From: Nocardioides islandensis | GTDB lineage: Bacteria > Actinomycetota > Actinomycetes > Propionibacteriales > Nocardioidaceae | DNA: 64,000 bases | Direction of reading: 5' to 3' | NCBI RefSeq assembly: GCF_015352455.1 | Contig: NZ_JADKPN010000013.1 | Coordinates: 62,001 to 126,000 of the forward strand | Shown: in pieces, positions 24,973 to 33,703 of the stretch | Numbering within the stretch: the first letter of the stretch is position 1 | How the letters are laid out: each line of letters opens with the position of its first letter | Made by a program: the position numbers and the translations under genes | Notes under the pieces: model-generated | Told to the model about the DNA's origin: nothing | What the model saw: only the letters and a program-made list of their open reading frames with translations | Database searches by the model: none

Positions 24973-27449
24973 CGCGGCCCGTACCTCTGCTTGATGGCGA
25001 GCCGGTGCTCGAGGTCCGAGGTCCCGTCGACGACCTCGCGGTGCAGGGTGGAGTGCAGGTCGGGGTCGGCCAGCAGCGTGTGAGCGCGGGCGACCGTGTC
25101 CTCCGAGACCGCCAGCACGGGGTAGAAGCCGCTCGCCACCGCGGCGAGCATCTGCACCCCGCGCACCTCGGCGGTGGCCGGCAGGTCCTCGAAGTACCGC
25201 GCCACGTACGGGTCGGTGAGCGGCTCCTGGCCGAGCTGCCACAGCCCGGTGCCGACGGCCTCCAGCTCGTGGTTGGGCACGTCCACCTCGCCGGTGAAGC
25301 GCTGCCAGGCCCACGCCTTGGCCTCCGCGTCGGGGATCGCGGCCAGTGCCCGCGCGTGCCACACCTGCGAGATGGCGGTCGGCTCGTCGGCGAGTGCCGC
25401 GGCGAGCTCGTCGCGTCCGGCGGCACCCGCGACGGCGAGGCGGTACAGGATGCGCCAGCGCAGCTCGAGGTCGACGACGAGCCCGTCCGGGAGCGAGGCG
25501 CCGCCCAGCCAGCCACGCAGCTCGTCGGTCGCGCTGCTGGCCGAGACCTGCGCGCGGAACGCCGACAGCTGGAGCGTGGAGCCCGCCGGAGCGGAGGCGA
25601 CGCGGCGCGCCGCCACGTCGTGCATCCGCGAGCGCGCGGACTCGGGGTCGGCGGCGAGCGGGACGACGGCGCCCAGCGCCCAGTTGAGGGTGAACCCGAC
25701 GCCGTCGTCGGTGTCCTCGCTCGGCATCGCGGCCTCGAGCAGGTCGAGGGCGACCGCCGGGTCGACCTCGGCGTGGTAGTAGCCGTTGCGCAGGCTGTTC
25801 CACGCACTCGCGCGCAGCATCGGGTCCTCGGTCCGAGGAAGGGACGCGGCCAGCCCGGCCATCGTCTCGGCGTCCAGCGTGGTCACGGCCCACGTCTCCA
25901 GGTGCGGGTCGATGACCACGGGACCGGCACCGACGGTGACCGGTACCTCGTCGGCGTCGATGACGACCCGGTCCAGCGTCCAGGCGCCGCCCGGGGCGTC
26001 GGACCGCGCGACCATGAGGGTGTGCTCGCGCCGCGCGGGGTGGCCCTCGAGCGGCGTACGGCGCACGACACCGGCGGGGCGGTCCAGGTCGAGCCGGTCG
26101 GGTCCCGCGGTGAGCAGCCAGCCGTCGCGGAACGCGGACAGGTCACCGGCGCCGGCACGCTCCCACGACTCGACGAGATCGGCCATCGTGGCGTTGCCGT
26201 ACTCGTGGCGCTGGAAGTGGTCGGCCACGCCGCGGAAGAACACCTCGTCGCCCAGCCGGTGGTTGAGCTGCTTGATGACGACCGCGCCCTTGGCGTAGGA
26301 GATGCCGTCGAAATTCTGCAGCGCCACGGAGGAGTCGCTCGCGCCGTTGCCGGCGATCGGGTGCGTGCTCGGGCGCTGGTCGGCGGTGAGGCCCCACTGG
26401 TGACGGGAGTAGGCGTCGTGCAGCCAGGCGTCGGAGTACTCCGTGACGTCCGCGGTGACGCGCGCGCCCATGTACTCCGCGAACGACTCGTTGAGCCACA
26501 GGTCGTCCCACCACTGCGGCGTGACGATGTCGCCGAACCACATGTGCGCCATCTCGTGGGCCACCACGTTGGCGCGGAAGATGTGCTGGCTGCGCACGGT
26601 CCGGCTCTCGAAGACGTACTCGTCGCGGAACGTCACGCACCCGGCGCTCTCCATCGCCCCGGCGTTGAACTCCGGCACGAACGCCTGGTGGTAATCACCG
26701 AACGGGTAGCGCATCCCGAAGAGCCGGTGGAACTCGTCGAAGCACTGCCCGGTGAGGGTGAACAGCTCCTCGGCGTCGTGGTCGAGGTGGCGGGCCATCG
26801 ACCCGCGCACGCTGAGCCCGAGCGGGATACCGTCGTGCTCGGAGCGCAGCACGTGGTAGGGACCGGCGACCAGGGCGACCAGGTACGTCGGCAGCGGCAG
26901 GGTCGGCGACAGCTCCCACCGGCCCGGCTCCACCTGGGTGGCGGGGGAGTTGCCCATCACCACCCACTCGCGCGGCGCGCGCACGTGCAGCGTCCACACC
27001 GACTTGAGGTCGGGCTGGTCGAAGCAGCCGAAGATGCTCGGTGCGGCGTCCAGGAACGTCATCGCATAGGCGTAGTGGCGCCCGTCGGCGGGATCGACGG
27101 CACGGTGCAGTCCCTCGCCGTCGTTGCGGTAGCGCATCTCCGCCTCGACCACGACACGGTTCTCACCGGCCTCGGTCGTGATCGGCAGCCGGCCCCGGTC
27201 GAGCAGCCCGACGTCGACCGGGGAGCCGTTGACCGTCACCGACCTCAGCGTCACCGGCTGCACGTCGAGGAACGTCGGTCCGCCGCCGGAGACCAGGTCG
27301 ATCGTGGCCAGCGAGGAGAACGTGTCGTCGCCGCGGTCCAGGTCCAGCGTCACGTCGTACGCCGTGACGTCCAGGAGAGCGGCCCGCTCCACGGCCTCGG
27401 CGTGCCTCAGGCTCCGGGGCGGTCCGGACGGGTTCGTGTGCGGGCTCAC
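24969..27449 (-). CDS. pepN: M1-family aminopeptidase N with GAMES motif
   Basis: An 826-aa zinc aminopeptidase that removes N-terminal residues from peptides in the cytosol. The zinc site is intact: VAHEMAHMWFGDIVTPQWWD then NESFAEYMG. The substrate-binding motif reads FNAGAMESAGCVTF, i.e. GAMES rather than the usual GAMEN. The N-terminal beta domain (YDVTLDLDRGDDTFSSLATI) and C-terminal helical domain are full length. TAGTCT lies 6 nt before GTG 27449, so it is probably leaderless. fdhD overlaps its stop. Confidence 0.92.
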   Translation of the reverse strand: MSPHTNPSGPPRSLRHAEAVERAALLDVTAYDVTLDLDRGDDTFSSLATIDLVSGGGPTFLDVQPVTLRSVTVNGSPVDVGLLDRGRLPITTEAGENRVVVEAEMRYRNDGEGLHRAVDPADGRHYAYAMTFLDAAPSIFGCFDQPDLKSVWTLHVRAPREWVVMGNSPATQVEPGRWELSPTLPLPTYLVALVAGPYHVLRSEHDGIPLGLSVRGSMARHLDHDAEELFTLTGQCFDEFHRLFGMRYPFGDYHQAFVPEFNAGAMESAGCVTFRDEYVFESRTVRSQHIFRANVVAHEMAHMWFGDIVTPQWWDDLWLNESFAEYMGARVTADVTEYSDAWLHDAYSRHQWGLTADQRPSTHPIAGNGASDSSVALQNFDGISYAKGAVVIKQLNHRLGDEVFFRGVADHFQRHEYGNATMADLVESWERAGAGDLSAFRDGWLLTAGPDRLDLDRPAGVVRRTPLEGHPARREHTLMVARSDAPGGAWTLDRVVIDADEVPVTVGAGPVVIDPHLETWAVTTLDAETMAGLAASLPRTEDPMLRASAWNSLRNGYYHAEVDPAVALDLLEAAMPSEDTDDGVGFTLNWALGAVVPLAADPESARSRMHDVAARRVASAPAGSTLQLSAFRAQVSASSATDELRGWLGGASLPDGLVVDLELRWRILYRLAVAGAAGRDELAAALADEPTAISQVWHARALAAIPDAEAKAWAWQRFTGEVDVPNHELEAVGTGLWQLGQEPLTDPYVARYFEDLPATAEVRGVQMLAAVASGFYPVLAVSEDTVARAHTLLADPDLHSTLHREVVDGTSDLEHRLAIKQRYGPR

Positions 27450-27455
27450 CCGGCC

Positions 27456-27461
27456 AGACTA
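27456..27461 (-). promoter_or_regulatory. -10 box of a leaderless pepN-fdhD transcript
   Basis: Minus-strand TAGTCT is separated by 6 nt from GTG 27449. No ribosome site is seen before the GTG. Confidence 0.5.
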
Positions 27462-27600
27462 GAACGGTCGGCGGAGGACGGGCCGAGGATCCTCGGCGTC
27501 CGCAGCAACCAAATGCCTCGGTGGGGCGTCAGACTGAGCGCCACACATGACCGGGGACCACGGGGGTCGCACGGGTCATCTCAGTGAGAGGGAACAGCGC

Positions 27601-29340
27601 ATGAGACGTCCACATGTCCGGGGGAAGGCCACGGTCGCCCTGCTGACCGGTCTGGCGCTCGCCGTACCGACCGTCGCGATCGAGGCGGGGCTGACCACCC
27701 CGGCCAGCTCGGCGGCACCGACCGGGGACTGCGCGGTGGCGTACCCCACCGCCGAGGTGACCGCCGGCCAGGCGGTGCACGGGCTGACCGTCACCCAGGG
27801 GACGGCGCCGACGGCGTTCACCGGTGAGGTCCTCGGTGTGCTCAAGGACGGCATCCTGCCGGGCATCGACCTGGTGATGGCGCGCCTCACCTCGACCGAG
27901 ATCGACCGCGTCGGCGGCATCTGGCAAGGCATGTCGGGCTCGCCGGTGTACGCCGCGGACGGCCGGCTGATCGGGGCCGTCGCCTACGGCTTCTCGTTCG
28001 GCGCCTCGCCGGTCGCGGGCATCACGCCCTTCCCGCAGATGCAGGCCGCGCTCAACCGCGGCATGCCCCGCACGATCTCGATCGGCGGCAAGACCGCTCG
28101 CCTGCTGGCGCGCCAGGCCGGTGTGAGCAGGACCGCCGCGCAGCAGGGCTTCGAGCAGCTGCCCACCCCGCTCGCCGTGGGCGGCGTCTCGGCCAGCATC
28201 CTCAACCGCAAGCCCACCAGGCCCTACCAGCCCAAGGCGGCCTACCCGGTGGGCAACGCGAGTGCCGCTCCGGCCGCGCCGACGGCCGACAACATCGTGG
28301 CCGGCGGCAACCTCGGCGTCACGTATTCGACCGGCGACATCACCCAGGGCGCCTTCGGCACCGTGACCTCGGTCTGCAACGGCCTGGTCCGCGGCTTCGG
28401 CCACCCGTTCAACCTGCTCGGCCAGACGACCTACGCGATGACCGGTGCCGACACGCTCTACATCCAGGAGGACCCGGTCGGCCCGCCGTTCACGGTGGCC
28501 AACTTCGGCCCGCCCGTCGGCACCATCAACCAGGACCGCACGACCGGCGTCTCCGGCCCGCTGGGCACGCTGCCGACCGGCGCGACCGTCACCTCGATCC
28601 TGACGCACGGCGCAACCACGCGGATCAGCTCCAGCACGGTCACCGTGCAGGAGGCCCTCGCGCAGACGACCAACTACGCCCTGGTGGTCAACCACCAGCG
28701 CGTGCTGGACGCCTTCCCGCCCGGCGCCGAGCAGCAGGCCTGGACGATCACCGGTCACCAGGGCGCCACGCCGTTCACGCTGCACGCCGGGAACAGGTAC
28801 GCCGACGCCAACGACATCACCGGCATGGCCCAGTGGGACCTGCCCGACCTGGTGTGGATCCTCGGCTTCGTGCCCGACGTGACCATCGACTCGGTGCGCG
28901 GCACGGCCGTGGTCACCGACGACGCGTCGGTCTTCCAGCTCGCCCGGGCCGAGCAGTGGACCGGCGGCGCGTGGGTGAAGCTGAGCAAGGACACGCCGGC
29001 CCGCGCCAAGGCCGGCAAGACGCTCCGGCTTCGGCTGGTGCTCACCAACACCGCCGGCAACGCGGTGGTGCCGCTGAGCTACGAGATCCCGAAGAGCGCC
29101 GTCGGGCAGCGGGGCAAGCTGTTCCTCAACCCCGGCTTCTCGTTCCCGTTCGAGCAGGACGCGCCGCCGACCACGCTGGCCGGGATCAAGAAGCTGCTGC
29201 GGAACATGGTCCGGACCGACCAGGTCCGCGGTGACCTGTCGTTCTTCGCGCCGACCGGCTCGATCGACCTGTCGAAGAAGACCGCTCCCGCGGACCGCGT
29301 CATCTCGGGCAGCCTCCGGGTGAAGGTGTTCGTGCAGTAA
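27601..29340 (+). CDS. Secreted SpoIVB/S55-type serine protease-like protein
   Basis: 579 aa from ATG 27601, behind GAGAGGGA. A signal peptide is present (ATVALLTGLALAVPTVAIEA, Ala-rich end near residue 40). Residues about 50-180 match the S55 peptidase pattern: VHGLTVTQGTAPTAFTGEVL, ILPGIDLVMARL, and the serine loop GIWQGMSGSPVYAADGRLIG followed by AVAYGFSFGASPVAGITPFP. A later GFGHPFNLLGQT segment also recurs in this group. The C-terminal 150 residues are beta-rich and unassigned. In Bacillus SpoIVB cleaves a sporulation regulator; here the substrate is unknown and only the fold is inferred. Single-gene unit. Confidence 0.7.
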   Translation: MRRPHVRGKATVALLTGLALAVPTVAIEAGLTTPASSAAPTGDCAVAYPTAEVTAGQAVHGLTVTQGTAPTAFTGEVLGVLKDGILPGIDLVMARLTSTEIDRVGGIWQGMSGSPVYAADGRLIGAVAYGFSFGASPVAGITPFPQMQAALNRGMPRTISIGGKTARLLARQAGVSRTAAQQGFEQLPTPLAVGGVSASILNRKPTRPYQPKAAYPVGNASAAPAAPTADNIVAGGNLGVTYSTGDITQGAFGTVTSVCNGLVRGFGHPFNLLGQTTYAMTGADTLYIQEDPVGPPFTVANFGPPVGTINQDRTTGVSGPLGTLPTGATVTSILTHGATTRISSSTVTVQEALAQTTNYALVVNHQRVLDAFPPGAEQQAWTITGHQGATPFTLHAGNRYADANDITGMAQWDLPDLVWILGFVPDVTIDSVRGTAVVTDDASVFQLARAEQWTGGAWVKLSKDTPARAKAGKTLRLRLVLTNTAGNAVVPLSYEIPKSAVGQRGKLFLNPGFSFPFEQDAPPTTLAGIKKLLRNMVRTDQVRGDLSFFAPTGSIDLSKKTAPADRVISGSLRVKVFVQ

Positions 29341-29356
29341 CGGGACGTCCGTCAGA

Positions 29357-30895
29357 TCACTGGGAGACGCCCGTCGCGGCCTCGCGGCGGGCGTCCCCGG
29401 CGGCCACCAGGTCCCCGGACGGTGCGACGGCGGCCGCGCCGACGCCACCGAAGTACATGTGCGGCTCGGCGTACTCGTGGCTCGGCAGCCCGGACCGGGC
29501 GACAGCCGCCGCGACCTCCTCGTCCCGCTCGTGCTCGACCACGAACCCGTCGTCGACCTGCCGCAGGTGCACGCGCGGTGAGGCGATCGACGCGCGCAGG
29601 TCGCGGTCGTGCAGGCAGCCCTGGCCGAGCACCAGCATCAGCGCGGTCGTGATCCGGTCCGCCCCGGGGGAGCCGATCGCGAGCACCCTCCCGGCCTCGG
29701 TGCGCGCCGTCGTCGGCGCCATGTTCGAGGCGAGCCGGGTGCCCGGCTCGAGGGCGTGGATGCCCAGGCGGTTCAGCTCCACCTCGCCGAGGGCGTTGTT
29801 CAGCAGGATGCCCGTGCCCGGCACGACCAGCCCGGCGCTGTAGCCGCTGCTCATGGTGATCGTGCACGCGTTGCCGTCGGAGTCGACGGCCGACACGTTG
29901 GCCGTCGACGACGACCCGTGCATGGCCGTCAGCCCATGCTCGTCCACCCGGGCGAGCAGGTCGACGCCGTCGGCCTCCAGGTCGCGGGAGAAGTCGTGGA
30001 CCGAGGTGCGGTACGACAGCACCGCGCGCTGGATCTCGATGACGTCGTCCCACGTCCAGTCGCCGCTGGCTCCGTGCCTCTTGGCCAGCTCGCCGAGCAT
30101 GACGGCCAACATCGGCCCGCCGACGGCGGGCGGCGGGTTCACCGCGACGTCCCAGCCACCGGCCCGCGTCAGGTGGGCGGGGCGGACGATCGGCTGGTAC
30201 GACGCGAGGTCGGCCGCCGTGACGAGCCCGTCGTGCTCGGCCATCGTTGCCGCCAGTGCCTGCCCGACGTCCCCGGTGGAGAACAGGTCCGGGCCCTCGG
30301 CCGCCAGCCGGCCCAGCACCTCGGCCAGCGCCGGATTCGCCCGCTCCTCCCCGCCGGAGAGCTGCGCGCCACCCTCCCCGGTCACCAGGGCTCGCGCCTC
30401 CTCGTCCTCGGCGAAGAGCGTGTCGGCCACGAACGCCAGGTACCTCGACGCCGCCGCCCCCATCGGGTAGGAGCCGGCTGCCTCCGCGGCCGGCTCGACC
30501 AAGCGGGTCCAGGGGAGCGCGGCGTACCGCTCGGCCGCGACCGCGAACGCCGGCACGATGCCTGGCGTGGCCACCGAGCCGTGCCCCGCGTGCATCGTCA
30601 CCCCGCCGCCGTACGCGGTGACGACCTCGCGCACGCCCCGGCCGAAGCGGGCGGGATCCGCACCGCGGCCCGGCATCTCGACGTTGCCGTCCACCACCAC
30701 GGGATCACCGCCGACCGGCCAGACGTTCACGAACGCCCCGCCGCCGAAGCTCACCATGCCGGGCTCGGTGGCGAGCGCGACGAAGGCGGTCACGAGGGCG
30801 GCGTCGACGGCGTTCCCACCGTCGGCCGCGACGGCCAGCCCGGCGTCCAGCGCTTGCTGTCCGGTGGCGGCAACGGCGACCCGGCGGTGCGGCAC
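29357..30895 (-). CDS. Gamma-glutamyltransferase family protein
   Basis: 512 aa from GTG 30895. The family start is clear: VAVAATGQQALDAGLAVAAD then GGNAVDAALVTAFVALATEP. The nucleophile threonine lies in SSSTANVSAVDSDGNACTIT, where T-A-N replaces the usual T-T-H but the processing Thr remains. MSSGYSAGLVVPGTGILLNN and GSPGADRITTALMLVLGQ complete the small subunit. GGT enzymes self-cleave and transfer or hydrolyse gamma-glutamyl groups. No signal peptide is seen, unlike classic periplasmic GGT, so it may act in the cytosol. No ribosome site is obvious at this start. Confidence 0.85.
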   Translation of the reverse strand: MPHRRVAVAATGQQALDAGLAVAADGGNAVDAALVTAFVALATEPGMVSFGGGAFVNVWPVGGDPVVVDGNVEMPGRGADPARFGRGVREVVTAYGGGVTMHAGHGSVATPGIVPAFAVAAERYAALPWTRLVEPAAEAAGSYPMGAAASRYLAFVADTLFAEDEEARALVTGEGGAQLSGGEERANPALAEVLGRLAAEGPDLFSTGDVGQALAATMAEHDGLVTAADLASYQPIVRPAHLTRAGGWDVAVNPPPAVGGPMLAVMLGELAKRHGASGDWTWDDVIEIQRAVLSYRTSVHDFSRDLEADGVDLLARVDEHGLTAMHGSSSTANVSAVDSDGNACTITMSSGYSAGLVVPGTGILLNNALGEVELNRLGIHALEPGTRLASNMAPTTARTEAGRVLAIGSPGADRITTALMLVLGQGCLHDRDLRASIASPRVHLRQVDDGFVVEHERDEEVAAAVARSGLPSHEYAEPHMYFGGVGAAAVAPSGDLVAAGDARREAATGVSQ

Positions 30896-31209
30896 GTGAC
30901 CATCTTGGCCCACCGCGTGGCCGGACCGGTGTGGTGGTCGCCTGCGAGGGCTCCGCTCCGGGGGCCGCCGTTCGCAGCGGAGGGGGTGTGGCCGCGAACG
31001 GCGGCGTCCGCACGGCCTACCGACGCACGTCGGCGGGCCTGGGTCTTCACCGTGTCGGGAGGAGACAGCGCACCGGGTCCGCGCGACGATCGCGCATCGG
31101 GATTCCCCCGTCCGAGTGCTGTCCGGGGTCAATCTACCCTTCGCTGACCCCACGTCCATACCCCACTCGGAGGGGGTTGGGCCTGGGGTCGGTGCGCGTC
31201 ATCGGACCC
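30896..31209. other. 314-bp gene-free stretch upstream of the GGT gene
   Basis: No credible reading frame is present. It holds two inverted-repeat structures. One is at 30951-31005 (described separately). The other at 31146-31190 has arms GACCCCA and TGGGGTC and an inner ACCCC/GGGGT pair, and is a candidate terminator for the oxidoreductase gene that ends at 31210. I see no strong promoter for the GGT gene. Confidence 0.6.
30951..31005. repeat. Overlapping alternative hairpins upstream of the GGT gene
   Basis: GCCGCCGTTCGC (30964-30975) and GCGAACGGCGGC (30994-31005) are a perfect 12-bp inverted repeat with an 18-nt loop. CTCCGCT (30951-30957) can pair with AGCGGAG (30976-30982) inside that loop. 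The two pairings interleave, so both cannot form as simple nested hairpins. Confidence 0.65.
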
Positions 31210-32208
31210 TCAGAGCCGCACCAGCATCTTGCCCGTGTTGGTCCCGCGGTGCAGGTCGAGGAACGCCTCGACGGCCCCGTCGAGCCCGTCGACCACGGTC
31301 TCCCGGTACTTCAGCCGGCCGTCGGCGAGCCAGGCACCGGCGGTCCGGTAGAACTCCGAAGCGACGTCGCCGTGGTCCATCACGATGAACCCGCGGATGC
31401 TCAGCCGCTTGGTGACGACCAGGAACATGTTGCGCGGACCGGGGGAGGGATCGGTCTCGTTGTACGTCGCGATGGCCCCGCAGGCCGCTACCCGGCCGAA
31501 GTCCGCCATCGCCGTGATGGCCGCCTCGAGGTGCTCGCCGCCGACGTTGTCGAAGTACACGTCGACCGGCGCGTGCTCGGCCAGCAGCTGGGACACCGGA
31601 CCGTCGTGGTAGTCGAAGGCCGCGTCGAACCCCAGCTCACCGGTGACCCAGGCGACCTTGTCGGGCGAGCCCGCGGACCCCACCACCTTGCTCGCGCCGA
31701 GCAACCGGGCCATCTGGCCGGCCGCCGAGCCCACAGCCCCGGCCGCTCCGGAGACGAACACGGTCTCGCCCTCCTTGACCGGGGCGATGCGGGTGAGGCC
31801 GACGTACGCCGTCATGCCCGGCATCCCGAGGGCACCGAGGTACGCCGAGGCGGGCACGGAGCCGGTGTCGACGACCCGGACCTGGGCCGCGGGCAGAAGT
31901 GCGTGCTCGCGCCAACCCGCCTGGTGCAGCACGGTCGCCCCGACGGGCACGGACCGGTCGCCCGACTCCAGCACCTCGCCCACCGCGCCGCCGTCCATCG
32001 GGGCGTCCAGCCGGAACGGCGGGACGTAGGACCGGCGGTCGTCCATCCGGCCGCGCATGTAGGGGTCCACCGACAGGAACGTGTTGCGCACGAGCACCTG
32101 CCCGTCCCCGGGATCGGGCAGCTCGGTCTCCACCGTGCGGAAGTCGTCGTGGGTCGGCCAGCCGACCGGCCTGGCGGCCAGGTGGATCTCCCTCGTCCGC
32201 GTCGTCAT
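31210..32208 (-). CDS. NADP-dependent medium-chain oxidoreductase (prostaglandin/curcumin reductase type)
   Basis: 332 aa from ATG 32208. The zinc-free MDR pattern is clear: FLSVDPYMRGRMDDRRSY, GMPGMTAYVGL, the NADP loop VFVSGAAGAVGSAAGQMARL, then KVVGSAGSPDKVAWV and VDVYFDNVGGEHLEAAI. The end reads LHRGTNTGKMLVRL, typical of the family. It probably reduces an alkenal or other enone with NADPH; the substrate is unknown. It stands alone, divergent from a small ORF at 32350. GAGGAT lies 7 nt before the start and may be the -10 of a leaderless mRNA. Confidence 0.88.
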   Translation of the reverse strand: MTTRTREIHLAARPVGWPTHDDFRTVETELPDPGDGQVLVRNTFLSVDPYMRGRMDDRRSYVPPFRLDAPMDGGAVGEVLESGDRSVPVGATVLHQAGWREHALLPAAQVRVVDTGSVPASAYLGALGMPGMTAYVGLTRIAPVKEGETVFVSGAAGAVGSAAGQMARLLGASKVVGSAGSPDKVAWVTGELGFDAAFDYHDGPVSQLLAEHAPVDVYFDNVGGEHLEAAITAMADFGRVAACGAIATYNETDPSPGPRNMFLVVTKRLSIRGFIVMDHGDVASEFYRTAGAWLADGRLKYRETVVDGLDGAVEAFLDLHRGTNTGKMLVRL

Positions 32209-32271
32209 GCCCCCGATCCTCGCACCGTCCGCCGGTCCCCGACAGGTGCTCGGGATCACGCCCGCGGTGAC

Positions 32272-32300
32272 TTGGAAGGGACCTTCGACATCCGTAGAAT
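32272..32300 (+). promoter_or_regulatory. Strong sigma-70-like promoter before a small ORF
   Basis: TTGGAA (32272-32277) and TAGAAT (32295-32300) are separated by 17 bp. It lies about 50 bp before ATG 32350 in an AT-richer patch, with a second GATAAT box at about 32318. This is among the best -35/-10 pairs in the window. Confidence 0.55.
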
Positions 32301-32349
32301 GTAAGGGTCGTGACCGCGATAATGTTCATTACCTAAGGATGGGATACCG

Positions 32350-32487
32350 ATGACCTCGCAGCTGTACCTGGCCCGTGGGATCGCCGCCGGCATGATCCAC
32401 TCCGACCAGGACCCCGCAGTGGTGAGGTCGGCGGAGATCGCGCTCGCTCAGGAGCGCCGTTCGCGCAGGATGCTGCGCGCACGCTGA
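32350..32487 (+). CDS. Small basic 45-aa protein, unknown
   Basis: ATG 32350 is preceded by AAGGATGGG and by a strong promoter at 32272-32300. The frame encodes MTSQLYLARGIAAGMIHSDQ, an Ala/Val/Arg middle, then a very basic end (ERRSRRMLRAR), stopping at 32487. No membrane span and no known motif are seen. Codon third positions are GC-rich like real genes. The promoter and ribosome site make it worth annotating despite its size. It is 30 bp upstream of the OsmC gene. Confidence 0.5.
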   Translation: MTSQLYLARGIAAGMIHSDQDPAVVRSAEIALAQERRSRRMLRAR

Positions 32488-32517
32488 CCTTCGCCGGCCG
32501 TCTGGCACGCTGACGCC

Positions 32518-33003
32518 ATGACCTCCTCGGCGGACGAGACCCCGGACCAGAGCCCGGACCCGACCCTGCGCCACGTCGACCTGACGCGCATGGGCAAGGA
32601 GCGCTACAAGGCGACCAACCGGCGCGGGGGAGTGCTGCCCGTGGGGTCGGGGGACGACCCCGACTTCACGCCGGTCGAGCTGCTGCTCGCCGCCCTGGCC
32701 GGCTGCGCGGCCGTCGACATCGACCTGATCACCGGCAAGCGCGTCGACGCGACGACGTTCGACCTGCGCACGACGGGTCACAAGGTCCGCGACGAGAGCG
32801 GCAGCCACCTGGTGGGGCTCACCATCCACGTGGACGTCCGGTTCCCGGACGGCCCGGACGGTGACCACGCGCGGGAGATGCTGCCGCGGGCGATCCAGCA
32901 GACCCGCGACCGGCTCTGCACCGTCGGCCGGACGGTCGCGCTCGGTGAGCCGGTCGAGTACGTCGAGGAGGACCTCTCCGCCCTGGAGATCAGTCGGCGC
33001 TGA
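32518..33003 (+). CDS. OsmC-family protein
   Basis: 161 aa. The OsmC/Ohr fold is suggested by RGGVLPVGSGDDPDFTPVEL, LLAALAGCAAVDIDLITGKR (a Cys at the usual first peroxidatic position) and the late ARAIQQTRDRLCTVGRTV-like helix (IQQTRDRLCTVGRTVALGEP) with the second Cys. These two cysteines support a thiol peroxidase role against organic hydroperoxides. The start is ATG 32518. The last 14 bp overlap the end of the convergent peptidylprolyl isomerase gene. Confidence 0.88.
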   Translation: MTSSADETPDQSPDPTLRHVDLTRMGKERYKATNRRGGVLPVGSGDDPDFTPVELLLAALAGCAAVDIDLITGKRVDATTFDLRTTGHKVRDESGSHLVGLTIHVDVRFPDGPDGDHAREMLPRAIQQTRDRLCTVGRTVALGEPVEYVEEDLSALEISRR

Positions 33004-33658
33004 CCGACGAGATCGTGACGGCCTCCTTCGGGGCGCCGTCGCCCTGGCCGCCGACGACGCCCTTCTTCGCGACGTCCTCGACGGTCTTCACGGCCGCGTC
33101 GTCGACGTGCCCGAACACCGTGTAGCTGGCCGGCAGCGACGAGTCGGCGTACACGATGAAGAACTGGCTGCCGTTGGTGTCCGGCCCGGCGTTGGCCATG
33201 GCCAGCGTACCGGTGGGGTAGGTCTCGGTGCCGTCGAGCTCGTCGGCGAAGGAGTAGCCGGGACCGCCGTTGCCGACGCCGGTCGGGTCGCCGCACTGGA
33301 GCACGAAGATGCCCGCGGTCGTCAGCCGGTGGCACGGGGTGTCGTCGAAGTACCCCTGGTCGGCCAGGGAGAGGAACGAGTTCACGGTGCAGGGCGTCGT
33401 GTCGCGACCCAGCGTCGCCTTCAGGTCGCCGACCGACGTGGAGATCGTGACGTCCACGTCGCCGGTGTCGGGCGCCGTGCTCGACGGCGGGTCGACCTGC
33501 TTCGCGGCGGGCTGGCCGTCGGACGGGTAGTCGCAGGAGGTCGTGGAGACGTCCGAGCCCGCGTCGACCGCCGTGGACCCGTCGTCGCCACCGCACGAGG
33601 TCAGGGCGAGGGCGGCGACCGCGAGAGCAGCGGGTAGCAGGGACAGGGGATTCGGCAT
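32990..33658 (-). CDS. Lipoprotein peptidylprolyl isomerase (cyclophilin type)
   Basis: 222 aa from ATG 33658 (33667 is an alternative). A lipobox is present at LALTSC (about residue 22), so the protein is lipid-anchored outside the membrane. The cyclophilin domain follows from about residue 72: VDVTISTSVGDLKATLGRD, GYFDDTPCHRLTTAGIFVLQ, CGDPTGVGNGGPGYSFADEL, GTLAMANAGPDTNGSQFFIV and YTVFGHV. It speeds cis-trans proline isomerisation in exported proteins. It converges on and overlaps the OsmC gene by 14 bp. Confidence 0.92.
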   Translation of the reverse strand: MPNPLSLLPAALAVAALALTSCGGDDGSTAVDAGSDVSTTSCDYPSDGQPAAKQVDPPSSTAPDTGDVDVTISTSVGDLKATLGRDTTPCTVNSFLSLADQGYFDDTPCHRLTTAGIFVLQCGDPTGVGNGGPGYSFADELDGTETYPTGTLAMANAGPDTNGSQFFIVYADSSLPASYTVFGHVDDAAVKTVEDVAKKGVVGGQGDGAPKEAVTISSVSAD

Positions 33659-33703
33659 GGCGTGCATGGTACGGGCGGGGTCCGTGGGGTTCCTGAGAGG
33701 GTT

